64,000 nucleotides of DNA from an uncultured Lacinutrix sp. (GCF_947500605.1 NZ_CANMSJ010000001.1:186001-250000); one strand, 5' to 3'; positions 17,613 to 27,125 are shown, numbered from the stretch's first letter. The notes: generated by a model from the letters alone, not told the origin. A program made the numbers and translations.

Positions 17613-20516
17613 TTATAGTTTTTCTGAAAGACTAATTAATGTATTGCCTTCAATTTTTGGTGAGATAGAAGAGAGGTATTCCGAACTTTTCGCTTGCTTA
17701 TTTTCCACAAACGGACGAATTTGAAACAACCACAATTTATCATCCTTAAAACCAAATTCTACATCGTAAGCTTGATTTGGAGTATCGGCATGTTGCACCA
17801 TTTTTTTTCTAATTTCGGTTGCCAATGTTCTAATGTCACTAATATTACGAGCATTTAAAATTGGAGACTCAAAAGTTGTCGTATATTTTTTAGTACCTCC
17901 ATAATCTGGAAGTCTTATATAATCGTTTTGTCTTGCAGGTGCTAATAATTCATCGGTTTTAGATGAAATTAAACGGGTCTCGGCACTTTGTCCATCTACA
18001 GCACCACCAGCACCACGGCTAAAAGCAACAGTTAAATCGTTATCATTTCCAGAGTTAATACCTTTAGTAATCATAACACCAGAATAATCAACATCTACAC
18101 TTGGTATTATTAAAATAGAAGGAAATACATTTTCAGGATTACTTAAATATTTTTGACGCCATTTAAAGCTACGTTCTGTGTAAGCACTTGCCCAAACACG
18201 TTTAATACCTTTTACAATGGCATCTTCATCTTTAATATTAAACAGTGTTAAATTTAAACCAGCACCAGTAAACTCTTTCAAGTCTTCCATATTGGTATCA
18301 CTACGTAAAAACACAGGAACATTACCAATTGTGTTTTCAAAAGCAGATTTAAAATTGGCTTTCATGTCTTCAACAAAACTATTCTCTAAAGGCATGTTTA
18401 TAATAGCATCGTGTAGTTTCTTTAAGTTTTTAAGCTGAAATTCTTCAACTGTAGCTTCATCCGTTTTATTAGCACGCATATCATTAGCAACCGTAAAGGT
18501 AGCGTTTAGGTATTCCCAATAGGTTTTGTTTTGGTTTGGCATTTGAGTATTCATGTGCGATCTAAAAATTCCGAAAGGAATAATAATACCTTCCACAACT
18601 TGTTCAGGAAACAATTGCTTTAACTCACCTAAGTTCGCTGCTTTTGGTCCGCATAGTTTGCCAGAGTCTTTAGCATCAACATCACGCATATTAAGCACTT
18701 TAGATACATCTAAACGAATTTGATCTACAGGAACAGCAATAATATTTTTACTGCGTTCTTTTTTGCTAAAAAGCTCTTTTTCGGTAAAAGACATGTCGTC
18801 TTCAGCTTTAATAATCACACTACCTTTATTAGAAACCGCATAGAAAATGGTTTTACCATTGTATTTTTTCATTGCTTTTAAATTATCATAAGATAATGCA
18901 GCATTTGGTATTCCTAAATTGCGCGCTAAAAGTTGTACGTGAGATACTAGGTTACCTTCAGAAACCGTCATTATTCCAGCAACAGGTTTTAAATCGTGAG
19001 GTGGTTTTTCAAAAATATAAATGTTATTACTGTTTACTTCAACATCATCAGGATTACCATCTACAACAACCAATTCTCCAAAGGCATATCCAGGATTTAA
19101 TCCTCTTATTGCACTTTGGTTTTCTATAGACATAACGTTATTGTTAATCTTAGACGTTTTAGAAACAAAAGCACCAAATTCGCTAACAGTTTCACCTAAA
19201 CTTAAGGCAACGCTACTTCTAACGCGATCGTCTATAAAGCCATAAGATAATGGCTCGAAAGCTGTATACTCATCAACAATATCTTGATAATTTGCTTTAA
19301 CCATTGCAGCACTCCATTCTACAACACTGCGGCTTGTGGTTAATAATTGATTTAAATCATTAATACTTAATTCGCTATTTGCAATTTTACTATTTGTTGT
19401 CTCTTCTATAGCATTGTATTCCCAATCTTCAATTAAACCAGTTCCCAATGCAGCACAAGACAAAGCACTAATTTTATCAAGGCTTTCTCCAGGTGTTGTG
19501 GTTTGCCAGTTTTGAGTTTCGGTAAGTAAAGTATGTTCTAATTGGTTAGATAAATCCAACAATTTCAAACGGTCTTTACTGCTTTTGTAACTTAGTATGT
19601 TACTTCTAATTTCGACTAAAATTGTTGCGATTTCAGAAATAAAAGAAGCTGAGGTATTATCATTTTTATTAGCAGTAATAAAATCTTGAATTCTTTTAGT
19701 TGTAATATTAGTACTTGGTAATGTTTTTAATTCCTCTTCCAGTCTTGTAAAATCGATAGGAGCGTAAAATTTATCCATGGTTGCTAATAACGCATCAAAA
19801 TCCTTCTTTAAATCTTCTGGAATACTTTTAGTTTCCATAAAATCTTTAACAAGCTTAATATCTGTAACTTCTGGTTGCCCGTGAATTTTAATTCTAATAT
19901 CCATAAACGATTTCAAGTCTTCAGAAATAGTTTTACTCTGGCTTCGCATTAATTGTGCAATATTATCATCGCCATTATGTGGGACATCTTTTAAAGCTTG
20001 TCTTAAAAAATAATAGTTAGCATCAATAAACTGCTCGTCTTTTAATAACCACTCAAAAAAGTCTTTTCCCCAAGTGTCTTCATCTTCACTTTGTATTGCA
20101 CCTCTGTAGTATTGCGCTTTTTGTAAAACCCATCCATCATCCACACTAGCAAGGTATTTACCAATCTGGTATTGTTTTAAACGGCTAAATTTATGGTCAC
20201 GATTTAAAAAATCATTTTGCTTTACAGCAGCAATAATTTCACCAAAATAAAGATGATTCGTTTTTCTTAAATTTAAAGCAGACTCTTTAAAACTTGCATG
20301 TTGTATTCCGCCTCCAATACTATCTGGACATGGATCTTTGGGCTCGCGCTCTGTATTATCTTCGCAAAACCATTTGATACGATTATAAGGACCTCTAGGA
20401 TCTTTTTTATAAGCTTCAATTAAGTTTTTAATTTGTTTAGTAGAAAGTTCTTGAGCTTCAGTTTTTAAACTAAAAGCAATAAGAATAACAAGTAGTGAGA
20501 TTATTTTTTTAAGCAT
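17613..20516 (-). CDS. Exported dikinase-like protein, glucan-water-dikinase domain order
   Basis: This 967-aa protein has a clear signal peptide (MLKKIISLLVILIAFSLKTEAQ). Residues about 23-460 are helical and unfamiliar. Residues about 470-575 form a phosphohistidine swivel domain with LVSHVQLLARN (H526). Residues about 616-940 are the PEP-synthase/PPDK-type ATP-grasp domain, with GPKAANLGEL, FLRSDTNMEDLKEFTGAG and a final LWLFQIRPF. Histidine domain before ATP-grasp, with no PEP/pyruvate barrel, is the order of glucan water dikinases and not of PPDK. Export of an ATP-using enzyme is surprising. It is the first gene of a two-gene operon with a serine hydrolase. Confidence 0.82.
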   Translation of the reverse strand: MLKKIISLLVILIAFSLKTEAQELSTKQIKNLIEAYKKDPRGPYNRIKWFCEDNTEREPKDPCPDSIGGGIQHASFKESALNLRKTNHLYFGEIIAAVKQNDFLNRDHKFSRLKQYQIGKYLASVDDGWVLQKAQYYRGAIQSEDEDTWGKDFFEWLLKDEQFIDANYYFLRQALKDVPHNGDDNIAQLMRSQSKTISEDLKSFMDIRIKIHGQPEVTDIKLVKDFMETKSIPEDLKKDFDALLATMDKFYAPIDFTRLEEELKTLPSTNITTKRIQDFITANKNDNTSASFISEIATILVEIRSNILSYKSSKDRLKLLDLSNQLEHTLLTETQNWQTTTPGESLDKISALSCAALGTGLIEDWEYNAIEETTNSKIANSELSINDLNQLLTTSRSVVEWSAAMVKANYQDIVDEYTAFEPLSYGFIDDRVRSSVALSLGETVSEFGAFVSKTSKINNNVMSIENQSAIRGLNPGYAFGELVVVDGNPDDVEVNSNNIYIFEKPPHDLKPVAGIMTVSEGNLVSHVQLLARNLGIPNAALSYDNLKAMKKYNGKTIFYAVSNKGSVIIKAEDDMSFTEKELFSKKERSKNIIAVPVDQIRLDVSKVLNMRDVDAKDSGKLCGPKAANLGELKQLFPEQVVEGIIIPFGIFRSHMNTQMPNQNKTYWEYLNATFTVANDMRANKTDEATVEEFQLKNLKKLHDAIINMPLENSFVEDMKANFKSAFENTIGNVPVFLRSDTNMEDLKEFTGAGLNLTLFNIKDEDAIVKGIKRVWASAYTERSFKWRQKYLSNPENVFPSILIIPSVDVDYSGVMITKGINSGNDNDLTVAFSRGAGGAVDGQSAETRLISSKTDELLAPARQNDYIRLPDYGGTKKYTTTFESPILNARNISDIRTLATEIRKKMVQHADTPNQAYDVEFGFKDDKLWLFQIRPFVENKQAKSSEYLSSISPKIEGNTLISLSEKL

Positions 20517-20714
20517 TATTTTTATTAATTAATGTTTACACAAAAAAGATAGAGTGTTTTTTTGTGGGATTTTTTCTAACGGTATAATATATAAATTTTA
20601 ACATTAGTATTGTAATTTATTTAGGTATTAAAGCACAGTGTTTTAAGATAATATTATAAATATTTTATTCTATAATTATTAAATTTACTCAATAATTAAC
20701 TAAAAAATTGAATA

Positions 20715-21143
20715 ATGAAGAGGAAAACATTTGTATTGGTATTTTTAAGTATTATAACTTTTTTCAGCTGTTTAAATACGGTTGAAGGTCAAACACCTAA
20801 ATCGGTTAAAGAAGCCTTTCAGGCTAAATATCCTGGAGAGAACGATCCAGATTGGGAAATAGATGCACATGGTAATTTCGAGTCACATTTTAAAATTGAT
20901 GGTATAAAATATAGAGCAGATTTCGCTCCAAATGGAAACTGGATTGAAACCGAAACAAGTATCGATAAAAAGGACTTACCAAAAGCGATTAAAGAGGCTA
21001 TCAAGAAAAATTATGGTAACGAGAAAATTACAGAAGTAGAAAAAGTAGATAGCGCTACTAAAGGCGAATTTTACGATGTAGAGTTCAAGAAAAAAGGAAA
21101 AAATATGGACATAGAATATCGTGCCTCTGGTGTCGAACTATAA
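20715..21143 (+). CDS. PepSY-like secreted protein
   Basis: This 142-aa protein has an N-terminal signal ending FFSC near residue 19 (possible relaxed lipobox) and then two PepSY-like repeats. Each has the form KSVKEAFQAKYPG...W...GNFESHFKIDG or LPKAIKEAIKKNYG...YDVEFKKKG. Proteins of this type (PepSY_like, formerly beta-lactamase-inhibitor-like) are common in Bacteroidetes and may inhibit or chaperone periplasmic hydrolases. It is divergent from the dikinase-hydrolase operon and ends in a terminator. Confidence 0.82.
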   Translation: MKRKTFVLVFLSIITFFSCLNTVEGQTPKSVKEAFQAKYPGENDPDWEIDAHGNFESHFKIDGIKYRADFAPNGNWIETETSIDKKDLPKAIKEAIKKNYGNEKITEVEKVDSATKGEFYDVEFKKKGKNMDIEYRASGVEL

Positions 21144-21170
21144 AGTTTTTAAGCACTATAAATTAGATAT

Positions 21171-21208
21171 AAAAAGGATAATTCTATTAACAGGATTATC
21201 CTTTTTTT
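21171..21208 (+). terminator. Rho-independent terminator after the PepSY-like gene
   Basis: AAAAAGGATAAT pairs with ATTATCCTTTTT across a 12-nt loop, and the T run extends beyond the stem. It lies between two convergent genes and may serve both. Confidence 0.85.
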
Positions 21209-21217
21209 ATGTTTTAA

Positions 21218-21370
21218 TTACTTGCTAACGTAGAAAGCATGGATAACACCAGGAAACCAACCTAATAAAGTTAATAGTAAATTTACAATAAACTTACCTC
21301 CAATACCATGCTGCATTGCAACAGATAATGGTGGTAATAATAAATTGATAATAATTGTAATTAATGACAT
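21218..21370 (-). CDS. Pmp3/YqaE family small membrane protein
   Basis: This 50-aa protein (MSLITIIINLLLPPLSVAM, then HGIGGKFIVN and LLTLLGWFPGVIHAFYV) is a textbook UPF0057/Pmp3 peptide. It has two hydrophobic helices, the PPLSV turn and the LGWFPGxIHA motif. Family members are induced by salt, cold or membrane stress in many organisms, and the mechanism is not settled. It is encoded convergent to the PepSY-like gene, 9 nt beyond its terminator. Confidence 0.9.
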   Translation of the reverse strand: MSLITIIINLLLPPLSVAMQHGIGGKFIVNLLLTLLGWFPGVIHAFYVSK

Positions 21371-21584
21371 AGTGTTTTAGTTTAATTAATAAATTTAAAG
21401 GCTTAACAATAGCTTATTTTATTAATGAGCGATTGTTCTTTTTTTTGTTTAAAAGAATGAATTTTAAACCATTCAAAATAACAGAATTAATATAATAAAT
21501 GTATTTAACAATTACAATTATATTTTAATAATTATAATCTAAAATAGAGACTTATTAATACCAACCAACTAAAGAGTAAATACA

Positions 21585-22181
21585 ATGAAAATTTTAGACT
21601 TCAATACAAACCACACATTAGAAAACGACATTGTAAAACTAATACCATTACAGGCAGAGCATTTAAGCATACTATCAGAATTTGCAATTAACGAACCCGG
21701 TTTATGGGTATACTCGTTACAATCGGCTAGCGGATTAGATAACATGAAAGCCTACCTAAACAAAGCATTACAAGATAAGGCTAATAAAAAAGCGTATCCG
21801 TTTTTAGTATTAGATAAGCGCACAAATACATACGCAGGAAGCACACGTTTTTACGATTATCTCCCAGAATACCAAACCGTACAATTAGGCTATACTTGGT
21901 ATGGTAAAGCGTTTCAAGGTACGGGCTTAAATAAAAATTGTAAATATCTAATACTGTCTTTTGTTTTCGATACCTTAGGAGTAGAGCGTGTAGAGTTTAG
22001 AGCAGATAATAACAACAAAAGAAGCATTGCAGCCATGAAAAGTTTAGGCTGTACTGTAGAAGGTGTATTAAGGCAAAATTGTGCCACACCAAATGGTACA
22101 CGAAGAGACAGTATTATACTTAGTATTTTAAAAGAGGAATGGCTTGGTGGTATAAAAGAGAAATTAGCAGCAAGACTATAA
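21585..22181 (+). CDS. GNAT acetyltransferase, RimJ/RimL-like
   Basis: This 198-aa protein has a GNAT fold of the RimJ/RimL subfamily: IKLIPL-type opening (DIVKLIPLQAEHL), the acetyl-CoA loop FQGTGLNKN near residue 114, and FRADNNNKRSIAAMKSLG. Members acetylate amino termini or small amines; the substrate here is unknown. It is preceded by about 214 nt of A/T-rich DNA and is probably monocistronic. Confidence 0.87.
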   Translation: MKILDFNTNHTLENDIVKLIPLQAEHLSILSEFAINEPGLWVYSLQSASGLDNMKAYLNKALQDKANKKAYPFLVLDKRTNTYAGSTRFYDYLPEYQTVQLGYTWYGKAFQGTGLNKNCKYLILSFVFDTLGVERVEFRADNNNKRSIAAMKSLGCTVEGVLRQNCATPNGTRRDSIILSILKEEWLGGIKEKLAARL

Positions 22182-22372
22182 CTTTAAAGCTATCGTGTTA
22201 TATTTTATTGAATATTAGATAGCAGCTATTTTTTCTTCTTTACTAGTTTAATAATCCAGTAGCCAATTATGATAGAAAATAAAATATATGCCATGCTTAG
22301 TGTTTTGAAAAATAGAGAAATAAAAGATTAACTCAAAAATAGAAAAAAAGAACTCAAACCAAAAACTGTAGT

Positions 22373-22380
22373 TATCTTTG
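22373..22380 (+). promoter_or_regulatory. -7 element of the DbpA-like helicase gene
   Basis: TATCTTTG is a perfect TAnnTTTG match, 14 nt before the ATG. Transcription from it would give a leader of only a few nucleotides. No clear -33 TTG is present. Confidence 0.5.
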
Positions 22381-22394
22381 CAAAAAAAAGAGTA

Positions 22395-23705
22395 ATGTCA
22401 AACCAAAAAAAAACGCATAAAGCAATATTAGAGAAATTAGGTATCGAAGCACTAAATCCTATGCAGGAGGAAGCGTATTTATCTATTACATCTATTGCAA
22501 ATACTGTTTTGTTGTCACCAACAGGAACAGGTAAAACGCTTGCGTTTTTATTACCTACAATAAGCGAGTTGTCTACTAAGTGCGAGAATGTACAATTACT
22601 AATATTAGTACCATCTCGAGAGTTAGCCATACAAATAGAGCAGGTAATTAGAGAAATAGGATCTGGTTTTAAAGCCAATGCTGTGTATGGTGGTAGACCA
22701 TTCTCTAAAGATAAGATAGAACTCTCCCACGCACCAGCAATATTAATTGGTACTCCTGGTCGTGTTGCAGATCATTTAAGAAAAAAAACCGTTTCTGTAG
22801 AAGACATTAAAACGTTGGTTTTAGATGAATTCGATAAATCTCTAGAAATAGGATTCGAAAAAGAAATGAGCGAAATTCTAGGCAGCTTACCAAGCATTAA
22901 AAAACGTATTCTAACCTCTGCAACTCAGGATATGGAAATTCCAAGATTTGTAGGGCTTGAAAACGAAATAGTAATAGATTATTTACATACTAAAATATCT
23001 AACTTAGTTATTAAAAAGGTAATCTCTCCAGATAAAAACAAACTACAAACCTTAGTAGATTTATTACAGCATATTGGTAACAAACCAGGTATTATATTCT
23101 GTAATTTTAAAGATACTATCCAGTATGTAAGCGACTTTTTAAACACTAACGACATTCCGCACGGTTGCTTTTTTGGTGGTATGGAACAAATAGATAGAGA
23201 GCGCGCGCTTATAAAATTTAGAAACGGCTCTCATAAAATTATTATAGCTACAGATTTAGCCGCTCGTGGATTAGATATTCCAGAGTTAAACTTTATCGTG
23301 CATTACCAATTACCATTAAAAGCTGAAGAATTTACCCATAGAAACGGTAGAACAGCAAGAATGAACGCACAAGGAACAGCGTACGTTTTACAATGGGAAA
23401 ACGAATACTTACCAGAATTTATTACATCTTCAGAAATTGTAAAACTTAAAGGCAGACCAACCAATATGGATAGTTTATGGTCTACTTTATTTATTTCTGG
23501 CGGTAGAAAAGATAAAATCTCTAAAGGAGATATTGCAGGCTTGTTTTTTAAACAAGGCGATTTAGAGCGTAACGAATTAGGTGTTATAGAACTAAAACAA
23601 GACTGTGCATTTGTAGCAGTCCCAAAAGCAAAAGCAGAAGCAATAGTCGAGAAAGTAAATAATAAGCACGTTAAAAAACGTAAAGTACGTGTTACCATTA
23701 TTTAG
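22395..23705 (+). CDS. DEAD-box RNA helicase, DbpA-like
   Basis: This 436-aa protein has helicase motifs in order: Q-like start, SPTGTGKT (I), PSRELA (Ia), TPGRV (Ib), DEFD in VLDEFDKS (II, instead of DEAD), SAT (III), ATDLAARGLDIP and HRNGRTAR (V-VI). The C-terminal 70 residues (KISKGDIAGLFFKQG...VRVTI) resemble the DbpA RNA-binding domain, which targets 23S rRNA hairpin 92 during ribosome assembly. A role in 50S biogenesis is therefore likely by inference. Phe in motif II is an uncommon variant. Confidence 0.88.
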   Translation: MSNQKKTHKAILEKLGIEALNPMQEEAYLSITSIANTVLLSPTGTGKTLAFLLPTISELSTKCENVQLLILVPSRELAIQIEQVIREIGSGFKANAVYGGRPFSKDKIELSHAPAILIGTPGRVADHLRKKTVSVEDIKTLVLDEFDKSLEIGFEKEMSEILGSLPSIKKRILTSATQDMEIPRFVGLENEIVIDYLHTKISNLVIKKVISPDKNKLQTLVDLLQHIGNKPGIIFCNFKDTIQYVSDFLNTNDIPHGCFFGGMEQIDRERALIKFRNGSHKIIIATDLAARGLDIPELNFIVHYQLPLKAEEFTHRNGRTARMNAQGTAYVLQWENEYLPEFITSSEIVKLKGRPTNMDSLWSTLFISGGRKDKISKGDIAGLFFKQGDLERNELGVIELKQDCAFVAVPKAKAEAIVEKVNNKHVKKRKVRVTII

Positions 23706-23815
23706 TAGCATTTTTTGTAACTTTCAATTGTCAAAAAAGTGTAAAATAAGTGTCAACTGCTATTAGAAGTCACTAAATAGCAAGTTATTTACATCGATTT
23801 TAAAACACCAAAGCA

Positions 23816-24679
23816 TTGAGAATCTATAAAGCATTTTTAGTACTAATAGTAGCACTAGTCTTTTTTTCGTGTAAAACCGAAAACACGACTAATACTTCGG
23901 CATTGGCTAAAGTTGCTATTAGAGAAGCCGGAAACCAACTGCTACTTAAAAATCAAGATTCTACATCATTAATACGTCCTGTTTTAGAATTAAAGACATC
24001 GGTTTTTAAACTAGAATTTAATAAACCGTTAGCCTTCGAGCCTAGCCAACTAGTAAAAGCAATAGAAAACAGTTTTAATAAAACAGCACTCGCTAAAAGC
24101 TACCGCGTAGAAGTATTGCAATGCACAGATAACGAAGTTGCCTACAGTTACGAAATTCACGAAACGCAAGAACGCACCATAATACCATGTGCAGGCCGTG
24201 CATTACCAGAAGGTTGCTATAGCATTAATATTTCATTTTTAGACAACCCTAAAGCTGCAAAAAGCTACACTTGGCTTTTATACTTTTTCGTAATAACGCT
24301 ACTTATTGTTGTTTTAATAATGGTATTCAAAAAAAGGAAATCAGAAACAGTATCAGAAACGGTAACAAAAGCAATAGATACAGATTTCGAAAAGCTTGGC
24401 GTTTTTCAATTCTATCCAGAACAGAACAAACTTGTAAAAGCGGCAACAACCATTAGTCTTTCTAAAAAAGAATGCGAAATTTTAGCCATTTTTGTAGCCA
24501 ACCCAAACCAAATCATTAAACGCGACGAACTCACCAAAAAAGTATGGGAAGATAACGGTGTTATTGTTGGCAGAAGTTTAGACACCTACATTTCTAAACT
24601 CCGTAAAAAACTAAAAGAAGACACTACCATAAAACTTACCAATATCCACGGAGTAGGTTATAAGCTAGAAATAGAATAA
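23816..24679 (+). CDS. Membrane one-component regulator with C-terminal OmpR-type winged helix
   Basis: This 287-aa protein starts at a TTG codon. Layout: signal-peptide-like segment ending FFSC (C19), a periplasmic region (about 20-150) with three cysteines (103, 125, 134), one membrane helix (152-171), then a cytoplasmic OmpR/PhoB winged helix (192-285; LSKKECEILAIF, SLDTYISKLRKKL, HGVGYKLE). ToxR and CadC carry the winged helix at the N-terminus, so this is the reverse order. If C19 is lipidated, both ends of the sensor would be membrane-attached. Targets are unknown; the peroxiredoxin-like gene is next. Confidence 0.78.
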   Translation: MRIYKAFLVLIVALVFFSCKTENTTNTSALAKVAIREAGNQLLLKNQDSTSLIRPVLELKTSVFKLEFNKPLAFEPSQLVKAIENSFNKTALAKSYRVEVLQCTDNEVAYSYEIHETQERTIIPCAGRALPEGCYSINISFLDNPKAAKSYTWLLYFFVITLLIVVLIMVFKKRKSETVSETVTKAIDTDFEKLGVFQFYPEQNKLVKAATTISLSKKECEILAIFVANPNQIIKRDELTKKVWEDNGVIVGRSLDTYISKLRKKLKEDTTIKLTNIHGVGYKLEIE

Positions 24680-24887
24680 CACGTTTTTATTCATTTTTAT
24701 AGTATTTACACGCTTTTTAGCACCAAAAACGGTCATTTTCAGCTCTAACATGTCAATTTTGTAAAGCTCTCGCATAATTGTGTAACAGGTTTGCCTTGGT
24801 TTATTAGCACCTTTGTGTAAGCGAATTATTAAACATTAATACTGTTGGTTATTTCAACCTTCATATTAATTAAAACATATAGTAAAA

Positions 24888-25394
24888 ATGATTAAACCAA
24901 GAGAAAAAGCACCAGAATTAAAAATAGAACTAGTAAACGGTACAACATGGAAATTAAGCGAGCAATCGCCAGAAAATTTCACGTTACTATTAGTATATAG
25001 AGGTAAACACTGTCCGGTTTGTAAAGGCCAGTTAGAAGAGCTTCAGAAAAAAATAGGTAAGTTTTCAGATCGCGGTGTAAACGTCATCGCCATAAGTGCA
25101 GATACTAAAGAAATTGCAGAAGAAACTTATAAAGAATGGGACATTAACGATATTCCATTAGGTTATAATTTTTCTATAGATGAAGCCAGAAAATGGGGAT
25201 TATTTATTTCCGAAGGCATAAAACAAGAACCTAAGCATTTTGTAGAGCCAGGCTTATTTTTAATCACACCAGACCAAACAATGTATTGGGAATCTATCCA
25301 ATCTATGCCATTTGGTAGACCACCATTTAACGAAGTCTTAGGAGGAATCGATTATATTCTAAAAGCAGATTATCCTGCTAGAGGTGAAGCCTAA
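24888..25394 (+). CDS. AhpC/TSA-family peroxiredoxin-like protein
   Basis: This 168-aa thioredoxin-fold protein has the active site C42-PV-C45 in YRGKHCPVCKGQLEEL and a NVIAISADTKE segment. It fits the 'peroxiredoxin-like' group that uses a vicinal CxxC and probably reduces peroxides or disulfides. There is no signal peptide, so it should be cytoplasmic. It is 208 nt downstream of the membrane winged-helix regulator in the same direction. A shared function with that regulator is only a guess. Confidence 0.85.
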   Translation: MIKPREKAPELKIELVNGTTWKLSEQSPENFTLLLVYRGKHCPVCKGQLEELQKKIGKFSDRGVNVIAISADTKEIAEETYKEWDINDIPLGYNFSIDEARKWGLFISEGIKQEPKHFVEPGLFLITPDQTMYWESIQSMPFGRPPFNEVLGGIDYILKADYPARGEA

Positions 25395-25538
25395 AACTTC
25401 ACGATTAACCATTAGTTAGTCCAACCATTACCATTAGCCTTTTATTAAAGGCCAAAAACACATTAAGCGTTATCATTTTAAAAGTTCATTAGTATCTTGA
25501 ACAGATAGCGAGTACCATAAACTTAAAGACAAAACAAC

Positions 25539-26936
25539 ATGAGTAATACCACAGATAAAGGATTTGCAACCATTAATCCTGCTACCGAAAAAGAAATTAA
25601 ACAGTATACTTACATGACGGAAGACGAAGCTGTTAAAGCAGTAGAATCTTGTCACGAAGCTTTTTTAGATTGGAAACTAAAATCTCTAGAAGAGCGTTCT
25701 AAAATTATTAAAGCAGTTGCCAAAACACTAGTTGAGGAAAAAGACGAGTATGCCACATTAATGACCCAAGAAATGGGAAAATTAGTAAAGCACAGTCACG
25801 ACGAAATAGAGCTTTGTGCAGGCGTTTGCGAGTACACAGCAACCGAAGGCATCAAACATTTGCAAGATGAAGTAAGAACCATGGAAAATGGCGGAAAAGG
25901 AATCATACAACAAGCGCCAATAGGTGTAATATATGGCATCCAACCATGGAATTTTCCATTATACCAAGCCATTCGTTATGCTATTGTAAACCTAATGGCA
26001 GGAAACGGTGTTTTATTAAAACACGCTAAAAACGTAACCGGTTCGGCATTAAAACTAAAAGAAGTTTTCGAAAAAGCAGGATTACCAAAAAATCTGTTTA
26101 CCGTTCTAATTATAGACCACGAAACGTCCGATAAAATTATCGAGCACAAATTAGTAAGAGGTGTTACCTTAACCGGAAGTTCTAAAGCTGGAGAATACGT
26201 TGCCCAAAAAGCAGCAAAAGTATTAAAAAAGACAGTATTAGAGTTAGGGAGTAACGATGCGTATTTGGTGTTAGACGATGCCGATATAGACCTAGCAGTA
26301 AAAACCAGTATTGTAGGACGTACCTATAACAATGGCGAAACCTGCGTTGCTGCCAAACGTTTTGTGGTGGTAGAAAAAGTGTACGACCAATTTAAAGACG
26401 CTTTTGTTAAAGGCATGAAAGCCGTTAATTTTGGAGATCCAATGGACAAAGATTCTAAATTAGGACCAATGGCTAGAGAAGATTTAAGAGACCAAATTCA
26501 CGAGCAAGTAAAAGAAAGTGTAAGCAATGGTGCCACCATTTTATGTGGTGGGCAAGTGCCAGACGTTAGAGGTTACTATTATCCATCTACCGTTTTAGGA
26601 GATGTAAAACCTGGACAACCTGCATATAGCGATGAGTTATTTGGGCCTGTAGCCTCATTAATTAAGGCAAAAGATAACGAAGATGCCATGCGCATTGCAA
26701 ACGATAGTCGTTTTGGGCTTGGTGGCGGCATTTTTAGTAAAGACGAAGACAAAGCCATACAATTAGCCAAAGACCATTTCGATACAGGAATGATAAACAT
26801 TAACTCTTACGGTTTAGCACACCCAAACATGCCATTTGGAGGTGTTAAAGACTCCGGTTATGGTCGTGAACACGGCGGATTCGGTATTAGAGAGTTTGTA
26901 AATTCTAAATCCATTATGTTGAATAATAGCAAATAA
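25539..26936 (+). CDS. Aldehyde dehydrogenase, succinate-semialdehyde dehydrogenase type
   Basis: This 465-aa NAD(P)-dependent aldehyde dehydrogenase has catalytic C269 (NNGETCVAAKR) and general base E235 (VLELGSND). The Rossmann segment is LTGSSKAG, and IQPWNFPLYQ and PFGGVKDSGYGRE are also present. Its overall sequence resembles SSADH-type enzymes, which oxidise succinate semialdehyde to succinate, as in GABA breakdown. It stands alone, with a terminator about 30 nt after the stop; no aminotransferase partner is nearby. Confidence 0.9.
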   Translation: MSNTTDKGFATINPATEKEIKQYTYMTEDEAVKAVESCHEAFLDWKLKSLEERSKIIKAVAKTLVEEKDEYATLMTQEMGKLVKHSHDEIELCAGVCEYTATEGIKHLQDEVRTMENGGKGIIQQAPIGVIYGIQPWNFPLYQAIRYAIVNLMAGNGVLLKHAKNVTGSALKLKEVFEKAGLPKNLFTVLIIDHETSDKIIEHKLVRGVTLTGSSKAGEYVAQKAAKVLKKTVLELGSNDAYLVLDDADIDLAVKTSIVGRTYNNGETCVAAKRFVVVEKVYDQFKDAFVKGMKAVNFGDPMDKDSKLGPMAREDLRDQIHEQVKESVSNGATILCGGQVPDVRGYYYPSTVLGDVKPGQPAYSDELFGPVASLIKAKDNEDAMRIANDSRFGLGGGIFSKDEDKAIQLAKDHFDTGMININSYGLAHPNMPFGGVKDSGYGREHGGFGIREFVNSKSIMLNNSK

Positions 26937-26964
26937 TTTATAATAGATTTACGTTTATTGTAGT

Positions 26965-26998
26965 AAAAGATCAAGTTGTAAAGCTTGGTCTTTTTTTT
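26965..26998 (+). terminator. Rho-independent terminator after the aldehyde dehydrogenase gene
   Basis: AGATCAAG and CTTGGTCT pair (one G-U) around an 8-nt loop, and eight T residues end the element. Confidence 0.85.
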
Positions 26999-27125
26999 GT
27001 TTTAATATGAAATTTTAAGTTGTTGAGGTTTCCCGTAAGGATTGTGTTTTAGATTGATGTAGATTGCTAATGAAAAGACATGAGGTAATATTAAATTTCG
27101 GTAAGTGATTACTATATTATATTTA

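Noticed and set aside
22226-22294. 22-residue hydrophobic reading frame on the minus strand (MAYILFSIIIGYWIIKLVKKKK)
   Set aside because: It could be a tiny membrane peptide, but it is too short, with no clear promoter or homologue that I can recall.
25430-25460. Terminator after the peroxiredoxin-like gene
   Set aside because: GCCTTT and AAAGGC form only a 6-bp stem, and no T run follows on either strand.
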